Shown: positions 42,101 to 50,800, numbered from the stretch's first letter. The stretch: 56,820 bases of DNA from an uncultured Ruminococcus sp. (GCA_902762505.1 CACWOQ010000011.1:1-56820), one strand, 5' to 3'. A program made the numbers and translations. The notes: generated by a model not told the origin, from the letters alone.

Positions 42101-42208
42101 AGGGGCTCGAACGGGTCGGGAGTGAATGAAGCGCCGGTGGCGCTTCAGAGCCGACCCTGACCGAGTGCCGTCGAGGCGCGAGACCGAGCCCCCTCGTCTC
42201 CACCAAAA
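42101..42208. repeat. Palindromic element ending in a copy of the tRNA-Val 3' end
   Basis: Nested inverted repeats: AGGGGCTCG at 42101 against CGAGCCCCCT at 42185; GGGTCGG (42113-42119) against CCGACCC (42151-42157); and GAAGCGCC (42128-42135) against GGCGCTTC (42139-42146) with a GGT loop. The last 24 bp (42185-42208) repeat 42027-42050 of the tRNA gene exactly, including CCA; with one mismatch the match runs for 33 bp. The left end GGGGCTCGAAC is the reverse complement of the tRNA T-arm. No open reading frame fits. It may be a mobile palindromic repeat, a decayed attachment-site duplication or a tRNA-like RNA element. Confidence 0.85.
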
Positions 42209-42239
42209 AACAAAAGATCCGCCGGGTTGAACCGGCGGA
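42205..42239 (-). terminator. Terminator of the lipase-like gene
   Basis: Perfect 8-bp stem TCCGCCGG/CCGGCGGA (42218-42225, 42232-42239) with a 6-nt loop. On the minus strand it is followed by TCTTTTGTTTTTT. It starts a few bases after the stop codon at 42244. Confidence 0.88.
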
Positions 42240-42243
42240 GCTT

Positions 42244-43542
42244 TTATTCAGCGAGCTTACGCATAAGAGCGAGGTATCTCGCCGGCATATGCTCTGCGCC
42301 TACGAGTAAAAGCGACGCGTCGCTTGATAGGCTTGACAGCATCGAAGCCGTCGGGAACAGATCGCTTTCCGGGCTTACCGCGGTAAGATCCGGCAGAGAC
42401 GCGTAGTCGCCCGAAAGCAGTGACGCAAGCGCGCACATGAGGTCATACACGGACATTCCGTCATCCGAAAGACCCGCGCGGTCAAGCGCGTGTTTATCAT
42501 TATAGTACGAGCTTATCGTCGGAGCGATCTCCGTAAGCGCTCTGAGGCCGTTGAGCAGCGCGCTGTTTGCCGGCGTCACGGGCAGATCTATATCGTTTCC
42601 CGCGCGCTTGAATCCGTGCTCTTCCATCGGCAGATGCGTTACTATATCGTTGCCGTTTATGAAATTGAATATGTTTTTGTATTCCTTATCCGCCGCTTCG
42701 CCGCGAACGGTCATCGGCGTTGCGTAAGTATAGACGTAAACGTTTTCCGCGCCGTACGCCTCGTCAAGCAGAACGCCGAGAAGATTCGCGGTTGACGCAC
42801 CGCGGCTGTGTCCGCAGACAATGACTCTTGCGTTTTTCTCATCGTCCAGCATATCCTTGACAGAAAGATAAACATCCTGCGCCGCAAACATGAAGTTTTC
42901 CGCGTACTGCGTATCGTCGAGGTGAGACGGCGCGAAGTCGAAGTTGGAATACCATTCGCCGCCGCTCGTTCCGCGTACCGTTATCGCGTATATCACGCCT
43001 TTTTCATCCTCCGTTTTGCCGACGGTAAAGGCGCTGTTGTGCGATCTGTCTTTCGCCGCCTTATCATAATGGCGCGAAAACAGGACCGTGAACCCTTCGT
43101 TTTTCATCAGAGTCTCGTTCGCCGCCTGACTGCCGCCCGTGCACATAGACAGCAGCCTTTCCGCAAGCGTTAAAGACATTATTGCGCTGTCTGACGGCAA
43201 AAGCTCCGGGATCGAGGCGTCCGAAGGATTATCGACCGTGTTCGACGTCGCGTCCCCGGTCGAAGGTTCGTTTGTGACCGTCACCGTTTCTTCATCCGTC
43301 GAAGCGTCCGTATTCGCCGTTGTGACGGGATCGGTTTCCGTTTCGGGCTCGGTTTCGGGCACGGTTTCCTCATCCGTTTCCGTATTTCCGTCCGTCTGAG
43401 CCCCGGTCTCCTCTTCCGTCAATTCGTCGACTGTCTGCGGGGCGCGGTCCGTATCCGTTGTCTGCTCCTCTTTTGCACACGAACAGAACGCCGTGAAAAG
43501 TACGGATAAAACGATTATAATGCTTATGATCTTATATTTCAT
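42244..43542 (-). CDS. Lipase-like (class 3) lipoprotein
   Basis: 432 residues. Hydrophobic signal ending FCSC (possible lipidation near residue 22), then a ~90-residue linker rich in threonine, glutamate and aspartate that would span the cell wall. An alpha/beta-hydrolase domain of the fungal-lipase type follows: ITVRGTSGGEW (oxyanion strand, about 188-198), nucleophile S246 in CGHSRGAS, and an acid region FINGNDIVTHLP. Substrate may be a lipid or another ester. AAGGA precedes the ATG; it stands 11 bases downstream of cysK and is followed by a terminator. Confidence 0.82.
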   Translation of the reverse strand: MKYKIISIIIVLSVLFTAFCSCAKEEQTTDTDRAPQTVDELTEEETGAQTDGNTETDEETVPETEPETETDPVTTANTDASTDEETVTVTNEPSTGDATSNTVDNPSDASIPELLPSDSAIMSLTLAERLLSMCTGGSQAANETLMKNEGFTVLFSRHYDKAAKDRSHNSAFTVGKTEDEKGVIYAITVRGTSGGEWYSNFDFAPSHLDDTQYAENFMFAAQDVYLSVKDMLDDEKNARVIVCGHSRGASTANLLGVLLDEAYGAENVYVYTYATPMTVRGEAADKEYKNIFNFINGNDIVTHLPMEEHGFKRAGNDIDLPVTPANSALLNGLRALTEIAPTISSYYNDKHALDRAGLSDDGMSVYDLMCALASLLSGDYASLPDLTAVSPESDLFPTASMLSSLSSDASLLLVGAEHMPARYLALMRKLAE

Positions 43543-43553
43543 TTTTATATTCC

Positions 43554-44477
43554 TTATTCAAACATCGGTGTGGAAAGGTATCTGTCGCCGGTATCCGGAA
43601 GAAGCGCAACGACTGTTTTTCCCTTGTTTTCTTCTCTTTTTGCGATAAGTTTTGCGGCGTAAAGCGCGGCTCCGGATGAAATGCCGACGAGGATCCCCTC
43701 CGTTTTTCCGGCTTTTCTGCCGGATTCGTACGCCTGATCATCCGTTACGGTGATTATTTCGTCATATACCGAGGTATCGAGGACCTCCGGGACGAAGCCG
43801 GCGCCGATCCCCTGCAAACCGTGAGGACCCGCGGATCTGCCGGACAAAACGGCGGAATTCTCCGGTTCTACCGCTATTATTCTGATATCGGGATTTTTCG
43901 ATTTCAGATATCTTCCGACGCCGGTGAGCGTTCCGCCGGTACCGACTCCGGCGACGAAGATATCCACGGCGCCGTTCGTATCCTCCCAGATCTCGGGTCC
44001 CGTCGTCAGCTCGTGGGCGCGCGGGTTCGCGGGATTCGAAAACTGCCCCGGAATGAACGCGCCTTCCGTTTCGGCGGCGATCCTCTCCGCTTCTTCGATG
44101 GCTCCCCGCATTCCGAGCCTGCCGTCTGTCAGCACAAGCTCGGCGCCGTACGCCTTCATGATCCGCCTGCGCTCGACGGACATCGTTTCCGGCATCACTA
44201 TAATCACTTTATATCCGCGCGAGGCGGCGACACAGCAAAGCCCGATGCCGGTATTTCCGGACGTAGGCTCGATTATGACGGAGCCGGGGCGAAGCTTTCC
44301 TTCGGCTTCCGCCTCGTCGATCATTCTGAGAGCAACTCTGTCCTTGACGGATCCTGCGGGATTAAGATATTCGAGCTTTGCGTAAAGCTTCGCGCTTATG
44401 TTTTCGGACCGCTCCGTGCGTGACAGCCTGAGCAGCGGAGTATTTCCGATTATCGCGTCGATCGATCTGTATACCAT
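43554..44477 (-). CDS. cysK: Cysteine synthase A
   Basis: PLP-dependent O-acetylserine sulfhydrylase making cysteine from O-acetylserine and sulfide. 307 residues. Active-site lysine in [15 protein letters not shown] at about residue 45, substrate loop [11 protein letters not shown], the PLP-phosphate loop [11 protein letters not shown] and C-terminal [15 protein letters not shown] precedes the ATG. It lies between a LUD protein gene and the lipase-like gene. Confidence 0.95.
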   Translation of the reverse strand: MVYRSIDAIIGNTPLLRLSRTERSENISAKLYAKLEYLNPAGSVKDRVALRMIDEAEAEGKLRPGSVIIEPTSGNTGIGLCCVAASRGYKVIIVMPETMSVERRRIMKAYGAELVLTDGRLGMRGAIEEAERIAAETEGAFIPGQFSNPANPRAHELTTGPEIWEDTNGAVDIFVAGVGTGGTLTGVGRYLKSKNPDIRIIAVEPENSAVLSGRSAGPHGLQGIGAGFVPEVLDTSVYDEIITVTDDQAYESGRKAGKTEGILVGISSGAALYAAKLIAKREENKGKTVVALLPDTGDRYLSTPMFE

Positions 44478-44485
44478 GATAAACC

Positions 44486-45118
44486 TCAGAACCCGAGTTC
44501 ATCATTTACGAGTATCACGTGGATCCTGTCCTTGTGACGTGAAAACCTCGTGATAAGGAACTGACAGCATATCGTATCCGGTGATTTGCAGTCATAGCAT
44601 TTACCCGTTTTTGAGCAAGGAGTCGAAAGTCCGAAACGCTGTGCGTTTACGGGCGCCGCCACGTTTCTCGCGCGTTTCATAGCCGAATCCGTATCGGGAC
44701 AGACCTTGTTCATCCCTACGATGAAGACGATTTTTTTCGGTCCCTGCGCTATCGCCGAGACTCTGTTGGCGTTGCCGTCGATATTGATCATAACTCCGTC
44801 GTCGGTGATCGCGTTCGCTCCCGACAGAAAAACGTCGGCGTCATACGCTCTGAGCATCGCTTCGCGCTTGTCCTCGTACGCGTCGCGGTCTATAAAATCG
44901 TAATTTCCGTTTTTGATCGCGTCAACGAGACCTATTTCGTGAGCGGACATGCATCCGCCCATCGTAACGGAGCTTCCCTCGGGTATGAGCCCGAGTGCGA
45001 TTTTGAGAGCTTCCTCCTTGTCGGCGGCGTAATATCCGCTCATATTGCGCGATTGAAGTCCCTTTATCGTCTTTTCAGCCAGCAGCTCGTTTCTTTTTAT
45101 AATATTCGGATTCATCAT
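44486..45118 (-). CDS. LUD-domain protein (lactate-utilisation-like)
   Basis: 210 residues of the LUD (LutB/LutC/YkgG) domain: [51 protein letters not shown] and [21 protein letters not shown], with cysteines in [17 protein letters not shown] that look like a metal or cluster ligand set. Stand-alone LUD proteins of this type are common in Clostridia outside lut operons; the substrate is unknown. The start overlaps the end of the upstream gene (AATGATGA). Confidence 0.87.
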   Translation of the reverse strand: MMNPNIIKRNELLAEKTIKGLQSRNMSGYYAADKEEALKIALGLIPEGSSVTMGGCMSAHEIGLVDAIKNGNYDFIDRDAYEDKREAMLRAYDADVFLSGANAITDDGVMINIDGNANRVSAIAQGPKKIVFIVGMNKVCPDTDSAMKRARNVAAPVNAQRFGLSTPCSKTGKCYDCKSPDTICCQFLITRFSRHKDRIHVILVNDELGF

Positions 45119-47040
45119 TTTACGTACTCCTCGTCAAGTATTGCGTAAACGTATGAGTCAGCCCATACGCCGCCTTTGTATCTGTGATCTTTTATAAATA
45201 TGCCCTCGCGTCTCATGCCGAGCTTTTCCATGACTTTTACCGATTTTACATTGCCTGTATGGCAATGAGCGGTTATTCTGTGCAGACCGAGGAACCCAAA
45301 CCCGAATTCAAGCAGCTCTCTGCCCGCCTCCGTCGCATATCCTCTGTTCTGATGCTCCTTGTGGATGAACCATCCGAGGTCGCCCTCGCGCCTGTCTTCT
45401 GATACGGAAATATTGCAGCCTCCGATGACGGTGCCGTCGAGCACTATCGCGAAATTATAATTGTCGGGCTGGGCGGTCTTCATATTTTCAATGATGCGTT
45501 CGACGAATTTATCGGAGAGATCCGCGTTGAACTCCTCGTATTCCTCGTCCTTCAGAGATATACAGTATGCTTTTGCGTCATCCTTGTCATATTCTCTGAA
45601 CGGGCGGAGCGTCAGATGAGCGGTCTTTATGCATCTGTAGTTGAACAGTCCGCATACCGCCGCCGTATGTATCTTATGCGCTTCGGAAAACTCTTCGAAC
45701 GATACGAGCTTTTCCTTGTTCCACGTGTTTTCCGCCGTTGCCGCGGCGCGTGCGCTGACGTTGTCGAATTCTTCGATTATATGCCTCCTCGGATGGTCGG
45801 ACCTCGCTCCGAAATCTCCCCAGGAAAGAAGCTGTCCGCCGATCATTTTGTCGTACGGAGGGACTTTGAGTGTGGAGTTTATATACGGTGACTGAGGATG
45901 GACCGGTCTGAACGTGAAAATGTCCCAGTCAAAGCAGTCTTTAACGCTCCACATCACGCCCGGAGATACGATATAGTTCGGGCTCCACGAGCCGTTTATC
46001 AGGGTGTAGCCTTCTTCGATGAGCTCCGGCGTCGTCTGATAGAAGTTTTCCCATGAGAAGACCTCGGTCGTATGCGGTACAAGATAATTGACCTCGCGGC
46101 AGAAGCCCTCCCACACTACCGGCGTTTTTCCGTGTCTTATAATTATATCGGACAGCTTTGCGACAAACGATGCGAGTATCCTCTCCGACGACAACCTTTC
46201 ATCGGAATCGACCGGGATACCGCACTCTTTCGCGTATTCTCTGCATTTTTCGCATCCGAGCCATTGTTTTATATCAGCCTCGTCTCCGCCTATGTGGATC
46301 CTGTCGGAATACGGGAACATATCGCAAAGCTCGCCGAGTATTTTTTCAAAAGCATCAAAAACCTCTTTATGGAACCCTATTATCCCGTTATGCCCGAACA
46401 GATCCGGGTATGCGGATATGAAAGGATCGCAGTGACCGGGAACGTCTATTTCTGGCATTATCTTTATGCCGCGGGCGTGCGCGTATTCGTTCAGTTCTCT
46501 GATCTGATCGAACGTATAATGTCTGCCCTCCGTCGGAAGGAGCGGATAATCCGTACACGGCAGCGTATAGCTCTGCGTATCGGTGAAATGCAGATGAAGA
46601 TATGAGAATTTATAATATCTGCAAAGATCGACGTATCTCAGAAGATACTCAAACGGATGCCATATACGCGCTATATCGATCATAAGGCCTCTGTATTCAC
46701 AGTCCGGCTGATCCTCTATTGTCATCGCGGGCACGGCTCCGCCGTTTGAAACCGCGAGCTGCAAAAGCGTTGCGAAGCCGTTGTTGCACCCTTCGTTATC
46801 GGATGAAAGGAGCGTTATCTCCCCGTCTCCCGCGTCTATCACGTATCCGCCGGGCGCGACGTTGTCGGCAAACCTTACGTATACCTTATCGGTTCCCGGA
46901 AGTATTCCGAGTTTTTCCCTGTATTCCTCATAAGCGGACGCGGCGGCGCCGAATCTCGCGTCGCATTCAATCTGTCCGGGTCTGAGCGTCCCTTCTTTTT
47001 CGACCGTTTTTTTCGGTCTCGGTATTATATTTATCGCCAT
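45115..47040 (-). CDS. GH20 beta-hexosaminidase fused to a GNAT acetyltransferase
   Basis: 641 residues in one uninterrupted frame. Residues 1-110 form the N-terminal alpha-beta domain of GH20 enzymes. Residues 112-455 form the TIM barrel, with the catalytic pair D253-E254 in IHIGGDEADIKQW, substrate residues HFTDTQSYTLP (151-161) and WEGF. Residues 472-641 are a complete RimJ/RimL-type acetyltransferase: LTLRPFREYDKDDAKAY, acetyl-CoA loop QNRGYATEAG (564-573) and NVKSVKVMEKLGMRREG. No signal peptide, so the enzyme is intracellular. A cytosolic hexosaminidase joined to an N-acetyltransferase suggests combined handling of amino sugars, but that is inference. GGAGG lies nine bases before the ATG. 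Confidence 0.88.
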   Translation of the reverse strand: MAINIIPRPKKTVEKEGTLRPGQIECDARFGAAASAYEEYREKLGILPGTDKVYVRFADNVAPGGYVIDAGDGEITLLSSDNEGCNNGFATLLQLAVSNGGAVPAMTIEDQPDCEYRGLMIDIARIWHPFEYLLRYVDLCRYYKFSYLHLHFTDTQSYTLPCTDYPLLPTEGRHYTFDQIRELNEYAHARGIKIMPEIDVPGHCDPFISAYPDLFGHNGIIGFHKEVFDAFEKILGELCDMFPYSDRIHIGGDEADIKQWLGCEKCREYAKECGIPVDSDERLSSERILASFVAKLSDIIIRHGKTPVVWEGFCREVNYLVPHTTEVFSWENFYQTTPELIEEGYTLINGSWSPNYIVSPGVMWSVKDCFDWDIFTFRPVHPQSPYINSTLKVPPYDKMIGGQLLSWGDFGARSDHPRRHIIEEFDNVSARAAATAENTWNKEKLVSFEEFSEAHKIHTAAVCGLFNYRCIKTAHLTLRPFREYDKDDAKAYCISLKDEEYEEFNADLSDKFVERIIENMKTAQPDNYNFAIVLDGTVIGGCNISVSEDRREGDLGWFIHKEHQNRGYATEAGRELLEFGFGFLGLHRITAHCHTGNVKSVKVMEKLGMRREGIFIKDHRYKGGVWADSYVYAILDEEYVK

Positions 47041-47243
47041 AACGCATATCCTCCGTTTTTCTTTATTTTATCATTACAGGTCGGTTTTGTCAATAAGGAC
47101 GTGTGAATTATTATTCTCATTTATGCCCTGCGTTACAATTATTTCCATATTGTTCGACACGATGTTCCAAAATGTTACAATTTTTCTCTTTATTTCGTTT
47201 CAACTGCATGGTATGATATAGAAAAAAACGGAGGTATGACAAT

Positions 47244-47501
47244 ATGAAGGCAACCGGTATCACAAGACAAGTAGACGAAGTAGGCAGAATAGTTCTTCCG
47301 ATAGAGCTGCGCGCGCTGATGGGAATAGAAAAACACGATCTCGTCGAGATCTTCACCGAAAACGACACTATAATGCTGAGGAAATACACGCCCGCCTGCA
47401 TCTTCTGCGATTCGGCGGACAACACTATCAACTTCAAGGGCAAGATAATCTGCGAACACTGTCTCAAAGCGCTGCGCGGGCAGCAGGAGAACGATGGCTA
47501 A
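47244..47501 (+). CDS. AbrB-type regulator with zinc-ribbon tail
   Basis: 85 residues. Residues 1-50 form the SpoVT/AbrB swapped-hairpin DNA-binding domain (GITRQVDEVGRIVLPIELRALMGI, DLVEIFTENDTIMLRKY). Residues 51-80 carry CIFC and CEHC, a likely zinc ribbon. Proteins of this type regulate stationary-phase or transition-state genes in Clostridia. GGAGG precedes the ATG; the stop overlaps the thymidine kinase start by eight bases. Confidence 0.88.
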   Translation: MKATGITRQVDEVGRIVLPIELRALMGIEKHDLVEIFTENDTIMLRKYTPACIFCDSADNTINFKGKIICEHCLKALRGQQENDG

Positions 47502-48075
47502 GCTGTATTTCAAATACGGCGCCATGGGCTCGTCCAAGACGGCGCAGGCACTTATCACGAGATTCAACTATATCGAAATGGGAATGCGCGTCTGGCTTAT
47601 AAAGCCGTCAAAGGACACGCGTGACGGGGACAGCTCCGTCAAATCACGTATAGGGCTTGAAGCCGAGGCTCAGATCATATACGAGGGCGACGATATAGCA
47701 CGCATATTCAACGACACGCGCAAAGGTGAAACAGACGTGATCATAGCCGACGAGGCTCAGTTCTTCGAGCCCTGTCAGATAGATCAGCTTCATGAGATCG
47801 CAACGTGGGAGGACGTTCCGGTATTATGCTTCGGACTCCGCACGGATTTCATGCTCAGACTGTTTCCCGGCTCGCGCCGCCTGCTTGAGCTTGCGGAATC
47901 CATAACGGAGATAAAGACCATATGCCGCTGCGGAAGCAAAGCCACGGTCAACGTAAGGTTTCTGCCGGACGGGCGCGTCGCCACGGAGGGCGAACAGATC
48001 GTCTTAGGCGGCAACGAAACGTATAAAGCGATGTGCTACAAATGTATGCAGACGCTTATAAGACAGCAAAAATAA
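47494..48075 (+). CDS. tdk: Thymidine kinase
   Basis: Salvage enzyme that phosphorylates thymidine. 193 residues, type II (human TK1-like). P-loop GAMGSSKTAQ at about residues 9-18, Walker B/DEAQF motif IADEAQFFEPCQ, and structural zinc cysteines in CRCGSKATV and CYKCMQ. Coupled to the AbrB-type gene and followed by a clear terminator. Confidence 0.95.
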   Translation: MAKLYFKYGAMGSSKTAQALITRFNYIEMGMRVWLIKPSKDTRDGDSSVKSRIGLEAEAQIIYEGDDIARIFNDTRKGETDVIIADEAQFFEPCQIDQLHEIATWEDVPVLCFGLRTDFMLRLFPGSRRLLELAESITEIKTICRCGSKATVNVRFLPDGRVATEGEQIVLGGNETYKAMCYKCMQTLIRQQK

Positions 48076-48078
48076 CAC

Positions 48079-48107
48079 AAGACGGGATGAATTCCCGTCT
48101 TTTTTTG
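48079..48107 (+). terminator. Terminator after tdk
   Basis: Stem AAGACGGGA/TTCCCGTCTT with a short loop (48079-48088, 48092-48101), followed by seven Ts. Confidence 0.9.
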
Positions 48108-48156
48108 TCCGAATTTTACAAACTTGCATTTTTATGCATTTTTTTCGAATATCCTC

Positions 48157-48185
48157 TTGACAAATCCGAATATTTGGTGTATAAT
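48157..48185 (+). promoter_or_regulatory. Promoter of the amino-acid ABC transporter
   Basis: Perfect TTGACA (48157-48162), 17-bp spacer, perfect TATAAT (48180-48185). The leader is only ~25 nt, too short for a riboswitch. Confidence 0.92.
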
Positions 48186-48217
48186 AGGCGCATCAAAAGA
48201 AAGAAAGGTGAATAAAA

Positions 48218-48973
48218 ATGAAAAAACTCATATCAATCATCCTCGCGGCTGCGGCGCTCGTCACAATTATATTGCTGTCTGCCTGCGGCAAAAAAGACAG
48301 CGGAAAACTCGTAATGGCTACAAACGCAGCTTTTCCGCCTTACGAATACGTTGAAGACGGAAAGATAATCGGCATCGACGCCGAGATCGCCGCTCTGATT
48401 GCCGAAGAGCTCGGACTTGAGCTTGAGATCAAAAACGTTGAATTCAAATCCATCGTCTCCGGCGTCGAATCCGGTAAATTCGACATAGGCATGGCGGGCA
48501 TGACGGTAACGGAAGACCGTAAGAAGAGCGTCAACTTCTCCACTACGTACGCTACCGGCATCCAGTCCATAATCGTTACCGACTCCTCCCCGATCACAAG
48601 CGTTGACGATCTCGGCGCGGAGGGCGCGACTTACAAAATAGGCGTTCAGGAACAGACGACCGGCGACATTTACTGCCGTGACGATTACGGCGACGACAGG
48701 GTCGTAAGCTACGCCAACGGCGCGACAGCCGTCGAGGCTCTCAAATCCGGCAAGGTCGACTGCGTGATAATCGACAACGAACCGGCTAAGGCTTTCGTCA
48801 AGGCAAACTCGGGTCTCAAAATACTCGATACCGAGTACGCCGTCGAAGACTACGCGATAGCGGTAGGCAAAAACAACGAAGATCTTCTCACGAAGATAAA
48901 CGCCGCTCTCGCCAAGCTGACGGCGGACGGCACGATCAAGAAGATCATCGATAAATACATACCCGCTGAGTAA
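48218..48973 (+). CDS. Polar amino-acid ABC transporter, substrate-binding lipoprotein
   Basis: 251 residues. Lipoprotein signal with LSAC (cysteine 23). Family 3 solute-binding domain: AFPPYEYVEDGKIIGIDAEI, GMTVTEDRKKSVNFSTTYATG, VQEQTTGDIYC and the C-terminal ALAKLTADGTIKKIIDKYI. Captures an amino acid outside the cell and hands it to the permease. The ligand cannot be fixed from sequence; the set is most like glutamine/cystine/histidine importers. AAAGGTG precedes the ATG. Confidence 0.94.
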   Translation: MKKLISIILAAAALVTIILLSACGKKDSGKLVMATNAAFPPYEYVEDGKIIGIDAEIAALIAEELGLELEIKNVEFKSIVSGVESGKFDIGMAGMTVTEDRKKSVNFSTTYATGIQSIIVTDSSPITSVDDLGAEGATYKIGVQEQTTGDIYCRDDYGDDRVVSYANGATAVEALKSGKVDCVIIDNEPAKAFVKANSGLKILDTEYAVEDYAIAVGKNNEDLLTKINAALAKLTADGTIKKIIDKYIPAE

Positions 48974-48985
48974 AAAACGATAATG

Positions 48986-49011
48986 AACCGGCGCGGTGAT
49001 CCGCGCCGGTT
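48986..49011 (+). other. Intercistronic hairpin between binding protein and permease
   Basis: Perfect 11-bp stem AACCGGCGCGG/CCGCGCCGGTT with a TGAT loop, without a T-run. Such stem-loops usually protect the upstream message or lower downstream expression, matching the need for excess binding protein. Confidence 0.8.
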
Positions 49012-49032
49012 TGTCCGTGGAAAGGAAACACT

Positions 49033-49764
49033 TTGAACTGGCTTACGGATCTGAAGGAAAAATTCATCCTCAACTTCGTCGAAAAATCAAGATACCGGTA
49101 TCTGCTCGACGGTCTCGGCAATACGCTGATCATAACGCTGTTATCGGTAATGCTCGGCGTCGTCATCGGAGTGATCGTCGCTTCCGTGCGTTCGACGTAC
49201 GATAAAAACTCCGAGGCGTGGAAACGGCGCGGAGGCGTATTCCACGTCTTTATGAAGGCTGTCAACCGGCTTTGCCATATATACATAACAGTCATACGCG
49301 GCACCCCGGTCGTCGTACAGCTCATGATCCTTTACTGTGTCATTCTTGCGTCCTCGCGCAACGATCTGCTCGTCGCCGTACTCGCGTTCGGCATCAATTC
49401 CGGCGCGTACGTTGCGGAGATCATCCGCGGAGGCATAATGTCTATCGACAACGGCCAGTTTGAAGCCGGACGCTCGCTCGGATTCAACTATATGCAAACT
49501 ATGATCTACATCATCATACCGCAGGTGTTCAAAAACATTCTTCCCGCGCTTCTCAACGAATTCATCGCGCTTCTCAAAGAGACCTCCGTCGCCGGCTACG
49601 TCGGTATAATGGATCTTACGAAAGGCGGCGATACGATCCGCGGCGTGACGTATTCCTCCTTCATGCCGCTGCTGGCTGTCGCCCTTATTTATCTTGTGAT
49701 CGTCGTGATACTGACAAAGCTCGTGTCCGTCGTGGAAAGGAAGCTGCGTAAAAATGAGCGGTAA
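49033..49764 (+). CDS. Amino-acid ABC transporter, permease
   Basis: 243 residues, HisM/GlnP type. Several membrane helices; the family motif around [16 protein letters not shown] and the EAA loop [26 protein letters not shown] is split here as EIIRGG and [10 protein letters not shown]. Start is a TTG (49033-49035) with AAAGGAA nine bases upstream. Overlaps the ATPase gene by eleven bases. Confidence 0.94.
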   Translation: MNWLTDLKEKFILNFVEKSRYRYLLDGLGNTLIITLLSVMLGVVIGVIVASVRSTYDKNSEAWKRRGGVFHVFMKAVNRLCHIYITVIRGTPVVVQLMILYCVILASSRNDLLVAVLAFGINSGAYVAEIIRGGIMSIDNGQFEAGRSLGFNYMQTMIYIIIPQVFKNILPALLNEFIALLKETSVAGYVGIMDLTKGGDTIRGVTYSSFMPLLAVALIYLVIVVILTKLVSVVERKLRKNER

Positions 49765-50497
49765 AGTCATAATAGACGTAAAAGATCTGAAAAAATATTA
49801 TAACGACGGAGCCGTCAAAGCCCTCGACGGCGTTACCACGCAGATAAAGGAAGGCGAGGTCGTAGTTATAATCGGTCCGTCCGGAAGCGGTAAATCGACG
49901 TTTCTGCGTTCGCTGAACATGCTCGAGTATCCCACGTCCGGAAGCATCAAGGTCGACGGCGCAGACATAACCGCGCCGACCGCGGATCTCAACCTGCACC
50001 GCCGTAAAATGGGCATGGTGTTCCAGCATTTTAATCTGTTTCCTCATATGACGGTCATGGGAAACCTGACCGCCGCTCCACGTAAGCTTCTCAAAAAAAG
50101 CCGTGAGGAGGCTGAGTCGTACGCTTTGTCTCTTCTGAAACGTGTTGGGCTCGCAGACAGAGCCGACGCTTATCCGTCGCAGCTTTCGGGCGGGCAGAAG
50201 CAGCGTATCGCCATTGTACGCGCGCTCTGCATGCAGCCCGAGGTCATGCTGTTTGACGAGCCGACGTCAGCGCTCGACCCCGAAATGGTCGGCGAGGTGC
50301 TTGACGTCATGAAGGATCTTGCGAAGGCGGGGATGACCATGGTAGTCGTGACGCACGAAATGGGCTTCGCGCGCGAGGTGGCTTCGCGCGTGATCTTCAT
50401 GGACGGCGGAGTTATGATCGAAGAAAACACGCCGTCTGAGCTTTTCGGCTCGCCGAAGAGCGACCGTTTGAAGTCGTTTCTGAACAAAGTGCTGTAA
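49754..50497 (+). CDS. Amino-acid ABC transporter, ATP-binding protein
   Basis: 247 residues, GlnQ type. Walker [10 protein letters not shown] at 41-49, Q-loop [15 protein letters not shown], signature LSGGQKQR, Walker [16 protein letters not shown] and the H-loop [10 protein letters not shown]. Last gene of the three-gene importer; the hairpin array follows in its 3' region. Confidence 0.96.
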   Translation: MSGKVIIDVKDLKKYYNDGAVKALDGVTTQIKEGEVVVIIGPSGSGKSTFLRSLNMLEYPTSGSIKVDGADITAPTADLNLHRRKMGMVFQHFNLFPHMTVMGNLTAAPRKLLKKSREEAESYALSLLKRVGLADRADAYPSQLSGGQKQRIAIVRALCMQPEVMLFDEPTSALDPEMVGEVLDVMKDLAKAGMTMVVVTHEMGFAREVASRVIFMDGGVMIEENTPSELFGSPKSDRLKSFLNKVL

Positions 50498-50516
50498 GCA
50501 CAAAATAAGACCGGTT

Positions 50517-50702
50517 GCGGTGTACTTCGTAAGGAAGTACACCGCAGCTAAATTCGCTTCGCGAGCTGAATTATGCTTCGCATAGCTAAATTCGCTTCGC
50601 GAGCTAAATTGACCTTCGGTCAGCTAAATTTGCTTCGCAAGCTAAATTCGGCTGCGCCGAGCTTACAGGCGAATTTAATTTACAGGCGAATTTAATTTAG
50701 CT
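50517..50702 (+). repeat. Tandem array of covarying mini-hairpins
   Basis: Opens with a perfect 12-bp hairpin (50517-50528/50534-50545). Six head-to-tail units follow, each a constant 7-nt linker GCTAAAT (GCTGAAT in unit 2), a 4- or 5-bp stem and a TTC loop (TGC in unit 6). Linkers start at 50547, 50565, 50585, 50603, 50623 and 50641, so periods alternate 18 and 20 bp. Stem left arms are TCGC, TATGC, TCGC, TGACC, TTGC and TCGGC, each matched by its exact complement. The array ends with two copies of TACAGGCGAATTTAATT (50664-50680, 50681-50697). AGCTAAATT at 50546 and AATTTAGCT at 50694 form outer inverted ends. No reading frame. It fills the 300-bp gap between the transporter ATPase gene and the convergent lipoprotein gene; no function is known. 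Confidence 0.93.
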
Positions 50703-50737
50703 GTCCCTTATGTTGTTTTCTCTGACGGACAGATAAA

Positions 50738-50785
50738 AAACACCGACTGAACGAAGGAATAACCTCCTTTATTCAGCCGGTGTTT
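50738..50785. terminator. Bidirectional terminator between the transporter and the GH99-like gene
   Basis: 14-bp stem with one mismatch (50738-50751, 50772-50785) and an inner AAGGA/TCCTT. On the minus strand it is followed by TTTTTTATC and lies just past the GH99-like stop at 50801. Confidence 0.82.
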
Positions 50786-50800
50786 CTATTTGCATACGTT

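Noticed and set aside
42027..42208. Prophage or integrative element bounded by tRNA attachment sites
   Set aside because: Only 158 bp separate the repeats, the interval is palindromic, and no integrase or excision gene is present. A tiny decayed remnant cannot be fully excluded.
47160..47220. Promoter of the AbrB-type gene
   Set aside because: A TATGAT is present near 47212-47217, but no -35 hexamer at a sensible distance could be found.
50546..50697. CRISPR array
   Set aside because: Repeats are too short, there are no unique spacers of 25-40 bp, the variable parts are self-complementary stems, and no cas genes are nearby.
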